A stretch of 64,000 nt of DNA, from contig CAWJNN010000040.1 in NCBI GenBank assembly GCA_963844115.1, positions 114,382 to 178,381 on the forward strand. Direction: 5' to 3'. This DNA comes from CS4-C045 sp963844115. Its GTDB lineage: Bacteria > Planctomycetota > Planctomycetia > Pirellulales > UBA7805. The notes under the pieces are model-generated. The model saw only the letters and a list, made by a program, of their open reading frames with translations. It had not been told where the DNA came from and searched no databases. Below are positions 47,502 through 56,598 of the stretch, piece by piece (the stretch's first letter is position 1; each line of letters opens with the position of its first letter). The translations under genes and the position numbers were made by a program.

Positions 47502-47963
47502 TCAAATCTTTTGGGCCTGCAAAACGGCCTGCTTCTTCACTCGCGGTTTGCTCAACAGCAACCACCCTGAGATCAGCGTCAGCGGGACGACGATCGACCA
47601 GTCGGGGAAATAGACGTGAACGACTTTCACCGTTGATCGCGTGCCATTTTTGTGTTGAACAACAATTTCTTGCTCACCGTAGGCAAAACCAAATCCACGC
47701 CAACGCCAAAAAGAGGGGATGCTGTACCCATGAAACAGTCCCTTAACATTCGCATCCGCCGATTGGTAGGAAAAGTTGAAGTCGAGCGGCTCTCGGTTAA
47801 TTTCGCAAAAGATACCGCCTTTGAAGGAGATGAACTGGCTTGTCTGAGAATTCAAACCATCGGCCGTGCTGAAGCTTCTCACCCACCCCGTCGCAAACAC
47901 GCACGCCATCACGAGCGTGACCAAGCCCAGCTTTCGTCGCCGCGGCTTGAAGAAGTCGCCCAT
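47502..47963 (-). CDS. Paralogous two-helix membrane protein, copy 2
   Basis: 153 residues from ATG 47963 (MGDFFKPRRRKLGLVTLVMA). First helix LGLVTLVMACVFATGWVRSF, last helix WSIVVPLTLISGWLLLSKP. The middle contains ISFKGGIFCEINREPLDFN and a Trp/aromatic run FWRWRGFGFAYG, placed like the RYRxRFLGFxxG region of copies elsewhere. The amino 20 residues are nearly the same as copies 1 and 3, while the middles differ strongly. Confidence 0.78.
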   Translation of the reverse strand: MGDFFKPRRRKLGLVTLVMACVFATGWVRSFSTADGLNSQTSQFISFKGGIFCEINREPLDFNFSYQSADANVKGLFHGYSIPSFWRWRGFGFAYGEQEIVVQHKNGTRSTVKVVHVYFPDWSIVVPLTLISGWLLLSKPRVKKQAVLQAQKI

Positions 47964-48413
47964 TTTTATTTCTCTCGAAACGCCATCAACACCCCGAACG
48001 AAATCATTGAGCGTAATCGTGTAGCTCCTCGTCTCACCCGGCGCGTCCGCTCGACGCTCAATCATCACCGACCATCGGTTGCCGACCGCCGCTGATGAAC
48101 GACGTTTTATCGAGTTACCCAGTTTGGAAAGTCGAGTATCCCCGGCAGTTACGCCTGCATTGTGAAAAATCCGCCTTCACATTTATCAGTGAAAATCCGT
48201 GTGCATCTGTGGCAAAACGCCTTCGTTTATATTTGTGATTTCACGGCCGTAACCAACCCACATGATCGTTTCATGCCAATTATTCGCTCGGCCAGCGAGT
48301 TCGGTTCATCGTAATTCGTTCTGGACTCGGCCTTTTCAATTCAATTGAATCAAACAAAGGCCCGGACGGCTTGGCCAAAGATGCATACCGATTAACACGG
48401 ATAGGGCAGGTGG
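47964..48413. other. About 450 bp without a supported gene
   Basis: An open reading upstream of copy 2 (ERRADAPGETRSYTITLNDF) could be an amino extension but has no start signal. Otherwise nothing recognisable. Confidence 0.35.
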
Positions 48414-48620
48414 TCACTGATCGATCGGACATTTCGTAGGCGACAGAGCTTCGACGATCGCGCCGAACGGCCCGAGGCATCCCAGAAGCGTTCCTTCGAC
48501 GACGCTTCTTCCTTTCTGTGATGCAACGTATCCGCCGACGGGAATCCAGATGAACCAACCGAACACCAGCGCCAAAAGCTTCAACAGCATGAAGCCAATT
48601 GCTCTGTCGATTCCGAACAT
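48414..48620 (-). CDS. Small membrane protein
   Basis: 68 residues with hydrophobic stretches LLKLLALVFGWFIWIPVGGY and VVEGTLLGCLGPFGAIVEAL separated by SQKGRS. The build resembles small two-helix membrane proteins of unknown role. No clear ribosome-binding site is seen, so this is tentative. Confidence 0.45.
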   Translation of the reverse strand: MFGIDRAIGFMLLKLLALVFGWFIWIPVGGYVASQKGRSVVEGTLLGCLGPFGAIVEALSPTKCPIDQ

Positions 48621-48746
48621 GTCAATCGAATACTCCGGTTGGCGTGAAAAACAGAAAGCCCGTCTGAATTCTATTGAGCGACTATCGCTTCCTAGACACC
48701 AGTTTCCGCCAGAATCTCGTCTCCCATTGATCAGTTCTTGAATCGT

Positions 48747-48960
48747 CTAAATGCGATTATCGAAAGGAGGCGACTCGCGATTTTCACCAGGCTGGACGGG
48801 GGCGATCTTACCTTGAGGCCCACTGATTAGTAGCCAAGCCGAGAGCAGCGTGAGCGGGATCACGAAATAGTAGTAATAAATGCTGATAACAAATGCTGCA
48901 CCGTTCGGCCATATCAGGTGACCGAAGGACAATCCGTTGAGGGCGTTCCATGGCGATTAC
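48747..48960 (-). pseudogene. Carboxy-end remnant of a fourth membrane paralogue
   Basis: The minus strand reads NGLSFGHLIWPNGAAFVISI then YYYYFVIPLTLLSAWLLISG, matching the closing helix of copies 1-3 (PLTxLSxWLLxS). The upstream reading is broken by a stop and frame changes. Its matching amino end may be the fragment at 49,571-49,660, about 600 bp upstream, so one copy could have been split by an insertion or decay. Confidence 0.6.
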
Positions 48961-49570
48961 CAGTCTTCCAAACATTTGGAAACTTGCCCAGATTTTGCCA
49001 CACAAACTTGGATCGGGATGCTAACATCCGCGCCATGGACGAGGACGGCGACCGATCGGTTTGGCCGCGTTGATGAGTGGGTAGAACGTTGATTGTGATC
49101 GAACTGCGGCGCGTTTCAGGTTGAGCGTCATAAGCCCACGCCGGAGTAGCAGAGGGAAGCTGGTGGAATCCACAACTTTCGCAGTGGCGCGCCGAGTGAA
49201 GTTTCGGACGATGTTGCTGAATTCTCCGCGGACGGCGGGGCTTACGAAGTCCGTTGAGCATCGAAGCATTGAGGGTTCACATACCAAAGAATCTGAGGAG
49301 CAGGCACAATTGTCCCGCTCGAGCTCCATTCTCCCTCTACGACAGTTGCAAACGCGTGACTTTTTTCGCGGAATGCCACTCATGGTGGCTCATCATAAAC
49401 ATCAATGAACTGTAATGGCGCGTGTTTGAACTGTATTTGGCGCAGATTAAACCCTTGAAAACAAGGGATTTGCCGTGCAGCTCCATACAGTTCAAAGAAA
49501 TCATTTTTGTTCTTTGACAATTCGGTGAACTGAATACGCTCGACAGCAATGAATTCGACGAGAATCAGTC
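48961..49570. other. Region between the two paralogue remnants
   Basis: About 600 bp with only short unrelated readings. One minus reading (FVSPAVRGEFSNIVRNFTRR) looks somewhat protein-like but I cannot place it. No terminal inverted repeats of an insertion sequence were seen. Confidence 0.35.
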
Positions 49571-49660
49571 CTCAGACTCATGCTCCGCTGAACAGGCACG
49601 CCATCAGCAGCGTGACAAACGCCCGTCTTGCGGCGCCAACTTCGAAAGTATTCCGCCCAT
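49571..49660 (-). pseudogene. Amino-end remnant of a membrane paralogue
   Basis: Read on the minus strand in two adjacent frames it gives AEYFRSWRRKTG and then AFVTLLMACLFSGA, matching the family start (DFFKPxRRKxGxxTLxMACxF). A one-base shift and a stop after SGA break it. It directly follows copy 3 (stop at 49664). Confidence 0.6.
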
Positions 49661-49663
49661 GCT

Positions 49664-50179
49664 TCACACAACCTTTTCGTGTGAGGCTCCTTCAGTTGTT
49701 TTTGGTATCACTGGTCGCGGCTCCCTTATTAGCAGCCACAGGGAAAGCAGAACCAGTGAGATGCCAACGGTGCTGTACGGAATTGGCAAACCTAACAGGA
49801 AGTAATTCTGGGCGAGCTTCGGGACGCGATATGGCTGACCTGGACCGGGAGCGAGAGTGACGGGGGGATGATGTCGATATTGGATAACCGAGTACACCGA
49901 TCCAAAATCCATTCCATACAGTTCCTCGGAACTGAATTCTGAACTGGGTTTGCTCAGCCATTTTGCAGACGATGAGACATCGACGTCCGGGTCATGCTCG
50001 ATCAATACGGCAAAAGATCGACCGTACGTCACCAGAATAATGGTCGCGTGTTTCCCGACCGGTAGTTCGATGTGGTCGAGCAGAATCAAACTTCGTACCC
50101 ACACAGAGATGATCACGCATGCCAGCACCAGTGTCACAACGCCCAGCTTTCGTCGCGTCGGCTTGAAGAAGTCGCTCAT
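49664..50179 (-). CDS. Paralogous two-helix membrane protein, copy 3
   Basis: 171 residues from ATG 50179 (MSDFFKPTRRKLGVVTLVLA). First helix VVTLVLACVIISVWVRSLIL, last helix STVGISLVLLSLWLLIREPR, charged tail. The middle includes HATIILVTYGRSFAVLIEHD. It keeps the conserved start and end while the outer middle is unlike the other copies. Confidence 0.78.
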   Translation of the reverse strand: MSDFFKPTRRKLGVVTLVLACVIISVWVRSLILLDHIELPVGKHATIILVTYGRSFAVLIEHDPDVDVSSSAKWLSKPSSEFSSEELYGMDFGSVYSVIQYRHHPPVTLAPGPGQPYRVPKLAQNYFLLGLPIPYSTVGISLVLLSLWLLIREPRPVIPKTTEGASHEKVV

Positions 50180-50212
50180 GTTTCACGCCAAGCATTTTCA
50201 AGGAGCGTGGGT

Positions 50213-50428
50213 TTACGTTGGTTCGAGAGAGCCTGCATCAGCAAGATCTTGTCCAGCCACTCGGATGCCTAAGACAGAAATCTTGTTGCCTTCGACGACG
50301 AAAAGCGAGCGATATACGGGACCCTTCCGAGTTTCGAAGAAAACCTGGCGGAGATCGATGCCGAGTTTCTCGGCTTCTGGAGCAACTTCACAACCGGCTG
50401 CTTGATCGCGATCACCTGGGTATGCCAA
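50213..50428 (-). pseudogene. RelE/ParE-like toxin remnant
   Basis: 71 residues. The segment LRQVFFETRKGPVYRSLFVV then EGNKISVLGIRVAGQDLADA matches the last strands of RelE/ParE toxins (R-x-x-Y-R-x-x-F-x-V/I-x-G-x-x-I-x-V/I-L-x-I-R-H/A). The amino half of a normal toxin of about 95-100 residues is missing or frameshifted, and no antitoxin gene lies beside it. Likely an inactive leftover of a toxin-antitoxin pair. Confidence 0.6.
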
Positions 50429-50449
50429 ATCAATGACCCAAAGAACGAA

Positions 50450-50481
50450 TTAAGGACGGACCCTCTTGGGTCCGTCCTTAA
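50450..50481 (-). terminator. 14-bp-stem hairpin
   Basis: TTAAGGACGGACCC (50450-50463) / GGGTCCGTCCTTAA (50468-50481), loop TCTT. It lies 63 bp beyond the S41 peptidase stop. The stem is perfect but the U-tract is weak. Confidence 0.75.
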
Positions 50482-50543
50482 TGATTTCGATGGTCATCGG
50501 CTTTCCCTTATCCGATTATTTAGTTTCTGGCGTTACTGCCACA

Positions 50544-52343
50544 TCATGCGGCAACGTTGGAATCGTCGTCATTCGCGTTTCCCATGCGGCGGAAGTTTTC
50601 CGCCATCTCTTTAATCCGAGGATCGACGATCTGGCGGAGACCTTCTTTCAACACAGGATCTTCTTCATTCGATTCAGCGGCGGCACTCGAAACTTTGACG
50701 TCGGGAGTCACACCGACACCGGCCATTTCTCGACCCCGAGGGCTGTAAAACTTGGCGGTCGTCAATCGCAGGGCGGCGGGGAAGGTTTGCAGGGGGAACA
50801 GTGTCTGGACCGTTCCTTTTCCGTAGGACTTTTCACCAACAACCAATCCACGACCATTGTCTTGTATCGCCGCGGCGAAGATTTCGCTGGCACTGGCACT
50901 GTTGTGATCGATCAACACCACCAGCGGAACTTTCCACGTCCGATCATATTGTGCTGTTTCTCGGGAATTGTCGGCCGCCGTGCGACCACGGGTCGAGACG
51001 ATCGTTCCCGCGGGCAGAAATCGATCGGACAACGCGATGGCGGTCGTCAGTAGCCCACCGGGATTTCCTCGCAAATCAACAACGAGTGATTTCATTCCCT
51101 GCTGATGCAGATTCACCAATGCCGCGTCAAATTCTTCGATACTGGAATCGGCAAATTGTTCCAGTTTCAGGTACCCAATCCCCTGGGCGGTGTCGGCCAT
51201 GTGGACATCGACGACGCTGTGGATCGCAATTTTCTGGCGAACAAGGGTCACTCGGCCGGTCTTGTGACCGCGCGCCGCTTGAATTTCAATCGCCGTTCCT
51301 TCGGGCCCGACGATGTACTCGACAGCACGATTCAAATCCAGTTCTTTCAGTTTCGTTCCATCGGCATGCGTGATGACGTCACCACGACGCAGATCGGCCT
51401 GGGCCGCGGGACCACCGGGCAGCAGTTTGACAATTTTCAAACCTTCGGGTGTGGGTTCTACTTCGACTCCGATTCCCACCACGTTGTCTCGCAGCCCGAC
51501 ACTTGGTCCCCCGTTCTTTTCGGGTGGCAAGAGCATCGAGAACTGGTCCAGGCTGTCGGTCGCTCCATATACAAACTCCAACCCGATCGCGGCGGCGTTG
51601 ATGTCGATTGATTGAGCAGCCGTCAGTTGCACATTTCGCAGGGCAGCGAGTGCATCAACATTACTTTTCACCTTGATCCGCGTTCGCAACTCCTGCAGTT
51701 CTTGTTGAAAAGTCGCGATTTGCTCAGGCGTTCCTTGAACGTCCGCCGCTTTCTGGAAAGCGGGGATTTCTACCGCCTGAATCAAGTGATCGAGTGCATT
51801 ATCCACACGTCGAGCATACGCGGCCGGGACCAGGTGCCGTCCATCAATCAACTCGGACACTTCGGAGTACAACGACTCGACGGACGACGCGTTCAATTGT
51901 TGCAACATACGAACGACGCGAGGATCACCGTAGCGGAGCGCGATTTTTTCGGTGATCGTACGCTGGCTGCCGGGAGCGGCCGGGACTCGTGGCTTCTCCG
52001 TGGGGGCTCGTTCCGTTCCGCTGGGAACGACGGGGTCTGTCGGAATCAAAACCGGGGCCGTTCCACGACGACTCTGAAACAGACTCGGTTCGGCTGAATC
52101 CGAATCCTGCGTCACGCCGTAAAATGGCGTGGGCACTGGAGGTGTTTCTTCGAACCGAGCCCGATCCGCGCGGTACCGTGTCGCGACATCTGGACGAGAA
52201 CTGGGTGACAGATTTCTGGGCGACCGAATTGGTGGAGCAACGCAACGAGCACAACCGGATTGAGCTTGGATTTGACTCGTGAACGCGACAGCGAACAACA
52301 GTGAAAGATTTGCGGCGAACGTGACGGGGATTCGCAAACGCAT
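50544..52343 (-). CDS. S41 carboxy-terminal processing peptidase with PDZ domain
   Basis: Exported serine protease of the CtpA/Tsp type, 599 residues from ATG 52343 (MRLRIPVTFAANLSLLFAVA; signal peptide, cut near IQAQ), with GGAAGG upstream. A Pro-rich linker is followed by a helical domain (VVRMLQQLNASSVESLYSEV). The PDZ domain is GIGVEVEPTPEGLKIVKLL with GGPAAQADLRRGDVI. The protease core shows GIGYLKLEQF, LVVDLRGNPGGLLTTAI, the nucleophile in HNSASASEIFAAA and the lysine in GEKSYGKGTVQT. Ser-Lys dyad complete. Upstream (130 bp) lies csrA on the same strand. This gene is copied, broken, in the fold-back arm. Confidence 0.95.
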   Translation of the reverse strand: MRLRIPVTFAANLSLLFAVAFTSQIQAQSGCARCVAPPIRSPRNLSPSSRPDVATRYRADRARFEETPPVPTPFYGVTQDSDSAEPSLFQSRRGTAPVLIPTDPVVPSGTERAPTEKPRVPAAPGSQRTITEKIALRYGDPRVVRMLQQLNASSVESLYSEVSELIDGRHLVPAAYARRVDNALDHLIQAVEIPAFQKAADVQGTPEQIATFQQELQELRTRIKVKSNVDALAALRNVQLTAAQSIDINAAAIGLEFVYGATDSLDQFSMLLPPEKNGGPSVGLRDNVVGIGVEVEPTPEGLKIVKLLPGGPAAQADLRRGDVITHADGTKLKELDLNRAVEYIVGPEGTAIEIQAARGHKTGRVTLVRQKIAIHSVVDVHMADTAQGIGYLKLEQFADSSIEEFDAALVNLHQQGMKSLVVDLRGNPGGLLTTAIALSDRFLPAGTIVSTRGRTAADNSRETAQYDRTWKVPLVVLIDHNSASASEIFAAAIQDNGRGLVVGEKSYGKGTVQTLFPLQTFPAALRLTTAKFYSPRGREMAGVGVTPDVKVSSAAAESNEEDPVLKEGLRQIVDPRIKEMAENFRRMGNANDDDSNVAA

Positions 52344-52472
52344 GATTTGGGTTCCTTCCATTTTTTAAACCGCAGTCATGATGACAGGAGTTTTGAGATC
52401 GTGAACGGCGTACCTTGCCAGTTCCGTTTCACGGCCGGACCAGCGTCGGCAGATGGCCTTCGCTGTAGACGA

Positions 52473-52712
52473 TCAGCATTGAACCAGCACCGCTTCGAGC
52501 AACGATTCGACAGACATTTCCTCGTCCGTGGCGGACTCCATTTCAAGATTGAATTCCCCACCGTGTGTCGCCAATTCACCTCGCATGACTCGCACCGAAG
52601 CTGGTGCTTCGATGCCAATTTTCACGGTCGTTTTCCCCGTCTTTATCACTCGGATGACAATATCTGAACCAATCTTGATGACTTCGTCTCGTTTTCGCGT
52701 CAGTACCAACAT
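52473..52712 (-). CDS. csrA: Carbon storage regulator CsrA
   Basis: RNA-binding translational regulator. From ATG 52712 (MLVLTRKRDEVIKIG), with GGAGAA upstream, it has 79 residues, slightly longer than the usual 60-70. The RNA-contacting residues are kept: MLVLTRKRDE at the start, with the conserved Arg-Lys-Arg, and IGIEAPASVRVMRGEL. An acidic tail (EMESATDEEMSVESLL) extends beyond the core dimer fold. It lies 130 bp ahead of the S41 protease on the same strand. Confidence 0.95.
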   Translation of the reverse strand: MLVLTRKRDEVIKIGSDIVIRVIKTGKTTVKIGIEAPASVRVMRGELATHGGEFNLEMESATDEEMSVESLLEAVLVQC

Positions 52713-53376
52713 GGCGTCTTCTCCGTTGCTTGGGGTTATTTCCATTTTCTTGTCGAGGGTCACCGTAGTTGGCGACTGAATTCACTCGACATTTCTCATC
52801 CATTGCACTGACCGTGCCAAAACCACGAATCATGTCAAGACGTTTTCAAAACACATGTTTTCCGGCATTTTTTGCGGTGTAAGCGTTACGATGGGGTTGT
52901 AGCGGCAGTTTTCGCCACGTGATTTTGTAATCCCTGCCATCCGAGATCAAAACCCCTCTTCATAGGAATGTAATCTTTACGATTCGACGAGAATTCAATG
53001 AACTCATTGTGATTTTATGGAACATTATGAAAGAATACCGACATAACGATCCTCCGGATTACGATGCCGGACCAGTTACAGACGCGGCGGCGACGTCATG
53101 CCAATCGCCATGTAAATGACATCACTTTGAACTGCCATCGCGACTCATTTCAACGACACTTCATGACGAGTCCAAGTTGACGCCGCCCAATAAGATCTCG
53201 GAGGGGATTTTCACCTTCTCGCAGATCACTGCGGGGGGCAAGGGAACATCGCGGCGACCTGATCGCAATCAAACGTTTTTCACGAGCCAGTTGTGACGAC
53301 ACCGAACCGAGATTTCCACGATCCGCGACGGCGTGGCGAGGGTTGACTTGGCTCGAAAGATGAAGGAGCCTGCGTC
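52713..53376. other. About 660 bp between csrA and ppk2
   Basis: Divergent promoter region. Several short readings appear on both strands with no family resemblance; no gene can be supported. Confidence 0.4.
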
Positions 53377-54362
53377 TTGAATTTCCACTCGGAAGGAATG
53401 TCGACTTCCCAGGCAATACACCCGAACATCGTTGCCGACGGCACGGTCGGAGCCACCATGCTGAACCTGTCTGACGTCATCGACATGTGCCAAGTCCCGG
53501 CCGGGAAGAAGATCAAGCTCAACGACTATCCCACAACCTGGGCGGATGAGTCGGACGACCACAAATCGGAGGCACCGTCACGAAGCGCGACGTCTGCTGA
53601 GTGAAGACGTGCAACGTTTGGCCGCCTCGCAGGAATTGCTCTACGCTGCAGACTCGTGGTCGGTGCTGGTCATTCTTCAGGCGATGGATGCCGCGGGAAA
53701 AGACGGCACCATTGAACATGTGATGTCCGGCGTCAATCCGCAGGGGGTCAAAGTCGTCAGCTTCAAACAGCCAACCGCAGAAGAACTGGACCACGATTTT
53801 CTCTGGCGTTGCTCGAAGGCACTCCCTGAATGTGGTCAGATTGGAATCTTCAATCGCTCTTACTATGAAGAGGTTCTCGTCGTCAAAGTCCATCCCGAGT
53901 ACCTGGCCAGCCAACGAATTCCTGACGCAAATCCCGCCAAGAAGTCATTTTGGAAGTCACGCTATAAATCCATCAACCAGTTCGAACGGCATCTCCTCCG
54001 CAACGGCACCAAGGTCATCAAATTCTACTTGCATCTGTCGAAGCATGAGCAAAAAAAACGGTTTCTGGCGGCGCATCGACGACCCGACGAAAAACTGGAA
54101 GTTTTCCGCCGGGGATCTGAAGGAACGCCAGCACTGGAACGAATACATGTCTGCCTATGAAGAAATGTTGAATGCCACCAGTTCGAAATCCGCGCCCTGG
54201 TTTGTGATTCCAGCCGACGAGAAAGACACGGCGCGCTTGTTGGTCGCCCAGATCCTGACCCAAACGATTCAGAAAATGGGATTGAAATCCCCTGAATTGA
54301 CCCCTACGCAGCATCACGACCTGATCGAATGTAAGGCGAAGCTGGAAGCGGAAGTGAATTGA
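53377..54362 (+). CDS. ppk2: Polyphosphate kinase 2 family phosphotransferase, two frameshifts
   Basis: Transfers phosphate between polyphosphate and nucleotides. The reading starts at TTG 53377 (LNFHSEGMSTSQAIHP), with AAGGAG 8 bp before it; ATG 53398 is an alternative. After KLNDYPTTWADESDDHKSEA the frame shifts near 53,572 to RHEARRLLSEDVQRLAASQE. Walker A is AMDAAGKDGTIEHV, followed by the lid region FNRSYYEEVLVVKVHPE. A second shift near 54,068 joins KHEQKKRFL to RRIDDPTKNWKFSAGDLKER, with the conserved W-K-F-S-x-x-D. The joined length is about 328 residues. The stop overlaps the hydrolase start (TGATG). Confidence 0.9.
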
Positions 54363-55222
54363 TGCGGCTGGAAACGCAGACCGTGCCAACGTGGGATGGA
54401 GTCGAATTGTTCGTGCGAAGCTATCGCCCGGACCATTCGGATGCATCGCCAACATTATATTGGGTGCATGGATTAGGCGAACACGGTGGCCGCCACGAAC
54501 ATCTCGCCAAGGCAATCACAGATCGCGGATGGCGGATGGTGGTCGCCGACCTGCGCGGTCACGGGCGATCCACAGGAACGCGGACGCATGTGGCCTCGTT
54601 CGACGACTATGTCAAGAACATTGCCCTGATCTGGCAGAGAACAGGCCTGAACGATCAACCGACGGTCTTGCTGGGACACAGCATGGGCGGATTAATTGCT
54701 GTCCGCACTGTTCAGTCCGGTCTGATCAAGCCGTCGTCAATGGTGCTGTCGTCCCCGTTGCTGGGACTCAAATTGCGGGTGAACCCGATTACGGTGATGC
54801 TGGGTCGACTGCTCGTCAAGTTCGTCCCCACGGCTCGATTTTCCAACGGCATCGACCCCAGCAACATGACCCACGACCAGGAATTTGCGGCGTTGCGACG
54901 CGGCGATCCGTTGATCAACAAGACGGTGACGGCCAGTTGGTTCTTCGCCATGCAGGCTGCCATGAACGCCGGACAGCGTGAAGCGCACCTGGTGAATCTG
55001 CCGGTATTCGCCCTGCAAGGATCAATGGACCGCACAACGGATCCCGATGCCATGACAGACTGGTGGATTCGAATTCAATCCGAAGAAAAGACACTCATCG
55101 CCCTGGAAGACCATTTTCACGAGTTGTTCTTTGAACCCGACTGGCACGAGACAACCTTGCGGATGATGGACTGGCTGGACTGGCGAATCCAAATGTCGTC
55201 AATCTCGCCGAACACACGTTGA
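54362..55222 (+). CDS. Alpha/beta hydrolase, monoacylglycerol-lipase/lysophospholipase type
   Basis: 286 residues from ATG 54362 (MRLETQTVPTWDGVELFVRS). The hydrolase motifs are in place: oxyanion region YWVHGLGEHGGRHEHLA, VADLRGHGRSTG, nucleophile in LLGHSMGGLIAV, acid in ALQGSMDRTTDPDA and histidine in ALEDHFHELF. These are hallmarks of the Hydrolase_4 lipase group. The start overlaps the ppk2 stop, so translation is coupled. The substrate is probably a monoacylglycerol or lysophospholipid. Confidence 0.9.
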   Translation: MRLETQTVPTWDGVELFVRSYRPDHSDASPTLYWVHGLGEHGGRHEHLAKAITDRGWRMVVADLRGHGRSTGTRTHVASFDDYVKNIALIWQRTGLNDQPTVLLGHSMGGLIAVRTVQSGLIKPSSMVLSSPLLGLKLRVNPITVMLGRLLVKFVPTARFSNGIDPSNMTHDQEFAALRRGDPLINKTVTASWFFAMQAAMNAGQREAHLVNLPVFALQGSMDRTTDPDAMTDWWIRIQSEEKTLIALEDHFHELFFEPDWHETTLRMMDWLDWRIQMSSISPNTR

Positions 55223-55350
55223 AAACTCGACATTTCGTGAACTTTTCCCATTTATCGGCGGCAAAACAGACTTTGACGTTGTCGAAGCTATAATTGCCGA
55301 CGTCCGTCTTTCAGTGATGTCGGGGAATTTTCCGGCCCAAGATCGAAGGA

Positions 55351-56598
55351 ATGAGGATGAACGTTCCGTCATATCCCACGCCGCACACGGAAGACGTCGA
55401 ACTGGCAGGCCACATCATCGACAGTCTGTTACTACCGAAAGTTTTGGACGAAATCACGACACTCGGCGGCGACTATCACAGCCAGGAAATTCGCATCGGC
55501 CATGGTCGCAAAGATCCGAGCTACGTGCGGTTGACCGTGACGGCCCCCACCGATGAGATTCTCGAACGAATCCTCACGTCGATCGGCCATCATGGGGCCG
55601 TGCCCGTGCAGCACCATGATATCCGTGTCGAACTCGCCGACATCGAGGGCGCATTTCCCGAGGGCTTTTATGCCACGACGAACGAACCGACCGAGGTTCG
55701 CATTGACGGCAAATGGATTCGTGTTGAACGACAGGAAATGGATTGCGGGATCGCCCTGGACCGAAATGCGGGCAGGGCGTGGTGCGTGGCCATGGCGGAC
55801 GTCCATTTGGGAGATTCCATCATCATCGGACGAGGCGGCACTCGCGTGTTACCCGTAGGGCGAGACCGCGAGCAAGGACATTCGTTCGGTTTCATGAACA
55901 GTACCGTGTCGAGCGAGAAGCCCAAGAATCTGACCGTTCGCGACATCGCCGAAAACATGCGTCGCGCCGCTGAAGGTCACGGGCGCATCCTGGTTGTGGC
56001 GGGCCCTGCCGTCGTCCATACGGGCAGTCGCGAATTACTGAGCTGGCTGATCCGCCGCGGCTACGTGCATGTGTTATTCGCCGGAAATGCCCTGGCGACT
56101 CACGACATTGAACAATCGTTGTACGGGACGAGCCTGGGGATCTCGATGGAAAGCGGCGGAGGAAGCGAGGAAGGTCATGAACACCACTTGCGTTCGATCA
56201 ATCGAATCCGCCGATTGGGAGGAATTCGTCAGGCCGTCGACCAGAAGCTGCTGACGAGCGGCATCATGTTTGAATGCGTGCAGAACAAGATCCCCTATGT
56301 GCTGGCGGGTAGCATTCGCGATGATGGACCGCTTCCAGATGTGATCACTGATTCGCTCGTGGCCCAAACGCAGATGCGAGAATTGGTTCAGGGAGTGACG
56401 TTCTGCCTGATGATTGCCACCACGCTGCACAGCATTGCGGTGGGCAACATGCTTCCCGCGTGGGTGAAAACGGTGTGCGTCGACATCAATCCCGCCACCG
56501 TCACAAAATTGGCCGATCGAGGCACGTTTCAATCAATCGGGCTGGTCACCGATGTCGAACCATTCTTGCGTATACTCGTACACGAACTGGGCGGTTGA
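55351..56598 (+). CDS. LOR/SDH-domain enzyme (TIGR00300 family)
   Basis: 415 residues. The family is named for its resemblance to the middle of lysine-oxoglutarate reductase/saccharopine dehydrogenase. Archaeal and cyanobacterial relatives work in arginine/ornithine breakdown (ornithine cyclodeaminase-like). Sequence landmarks: HIIDSLLLPKVLDEI, DIRVELADIEGAFPEGFYAT, the Cys in VERQEMDCGIALD, the nucleotide-binding half ILVVAGPAVVHTGSRELL with VHVLFAGNALATHDIEQSLYGTSLG, and HHLRSINRIRRLGGIRQAVD. ATG 55351 and ATG 55357 are both possible starts. It is complete here and copied with many indels in the fold-back arm. Confidence 0.88.
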   Translation: MRMNVPSYPTPHTEDVELAGHIIDSLLLPKVLDEITTLGGDYHSQEIRIGHGRKDPSYVRLTVTAPTDEILERILTSIGHHGAVPVQHHDIRVELADIEGAFPEGFYATTNEPTEVRIDGKWIRVERQEMDCGIALDRNAGRAWCVAMADVHLGDSIIIGRGGTRVLPVGRDREQGHSFGFMNSTVSSEKPKNLTVRDIAENMRRAAEGHGRILVVAGPAVVHTGSRELLSWLIRRGYVHVLFAGNALATHDIEQSLYGTSLGISMESGGGSEEGHEHHLRSINRIRRLGGIRQAVDQKLLTSGIMFECVQNKIPYVLAGSIRDDGPLPDVITDSLVAQTQMRELVQGVTFCLMIATTLHSIAVGNMLPAWVKTVCVDINPATVTKLADRGTFQSIGLVTDVEPFLRILVHELGG

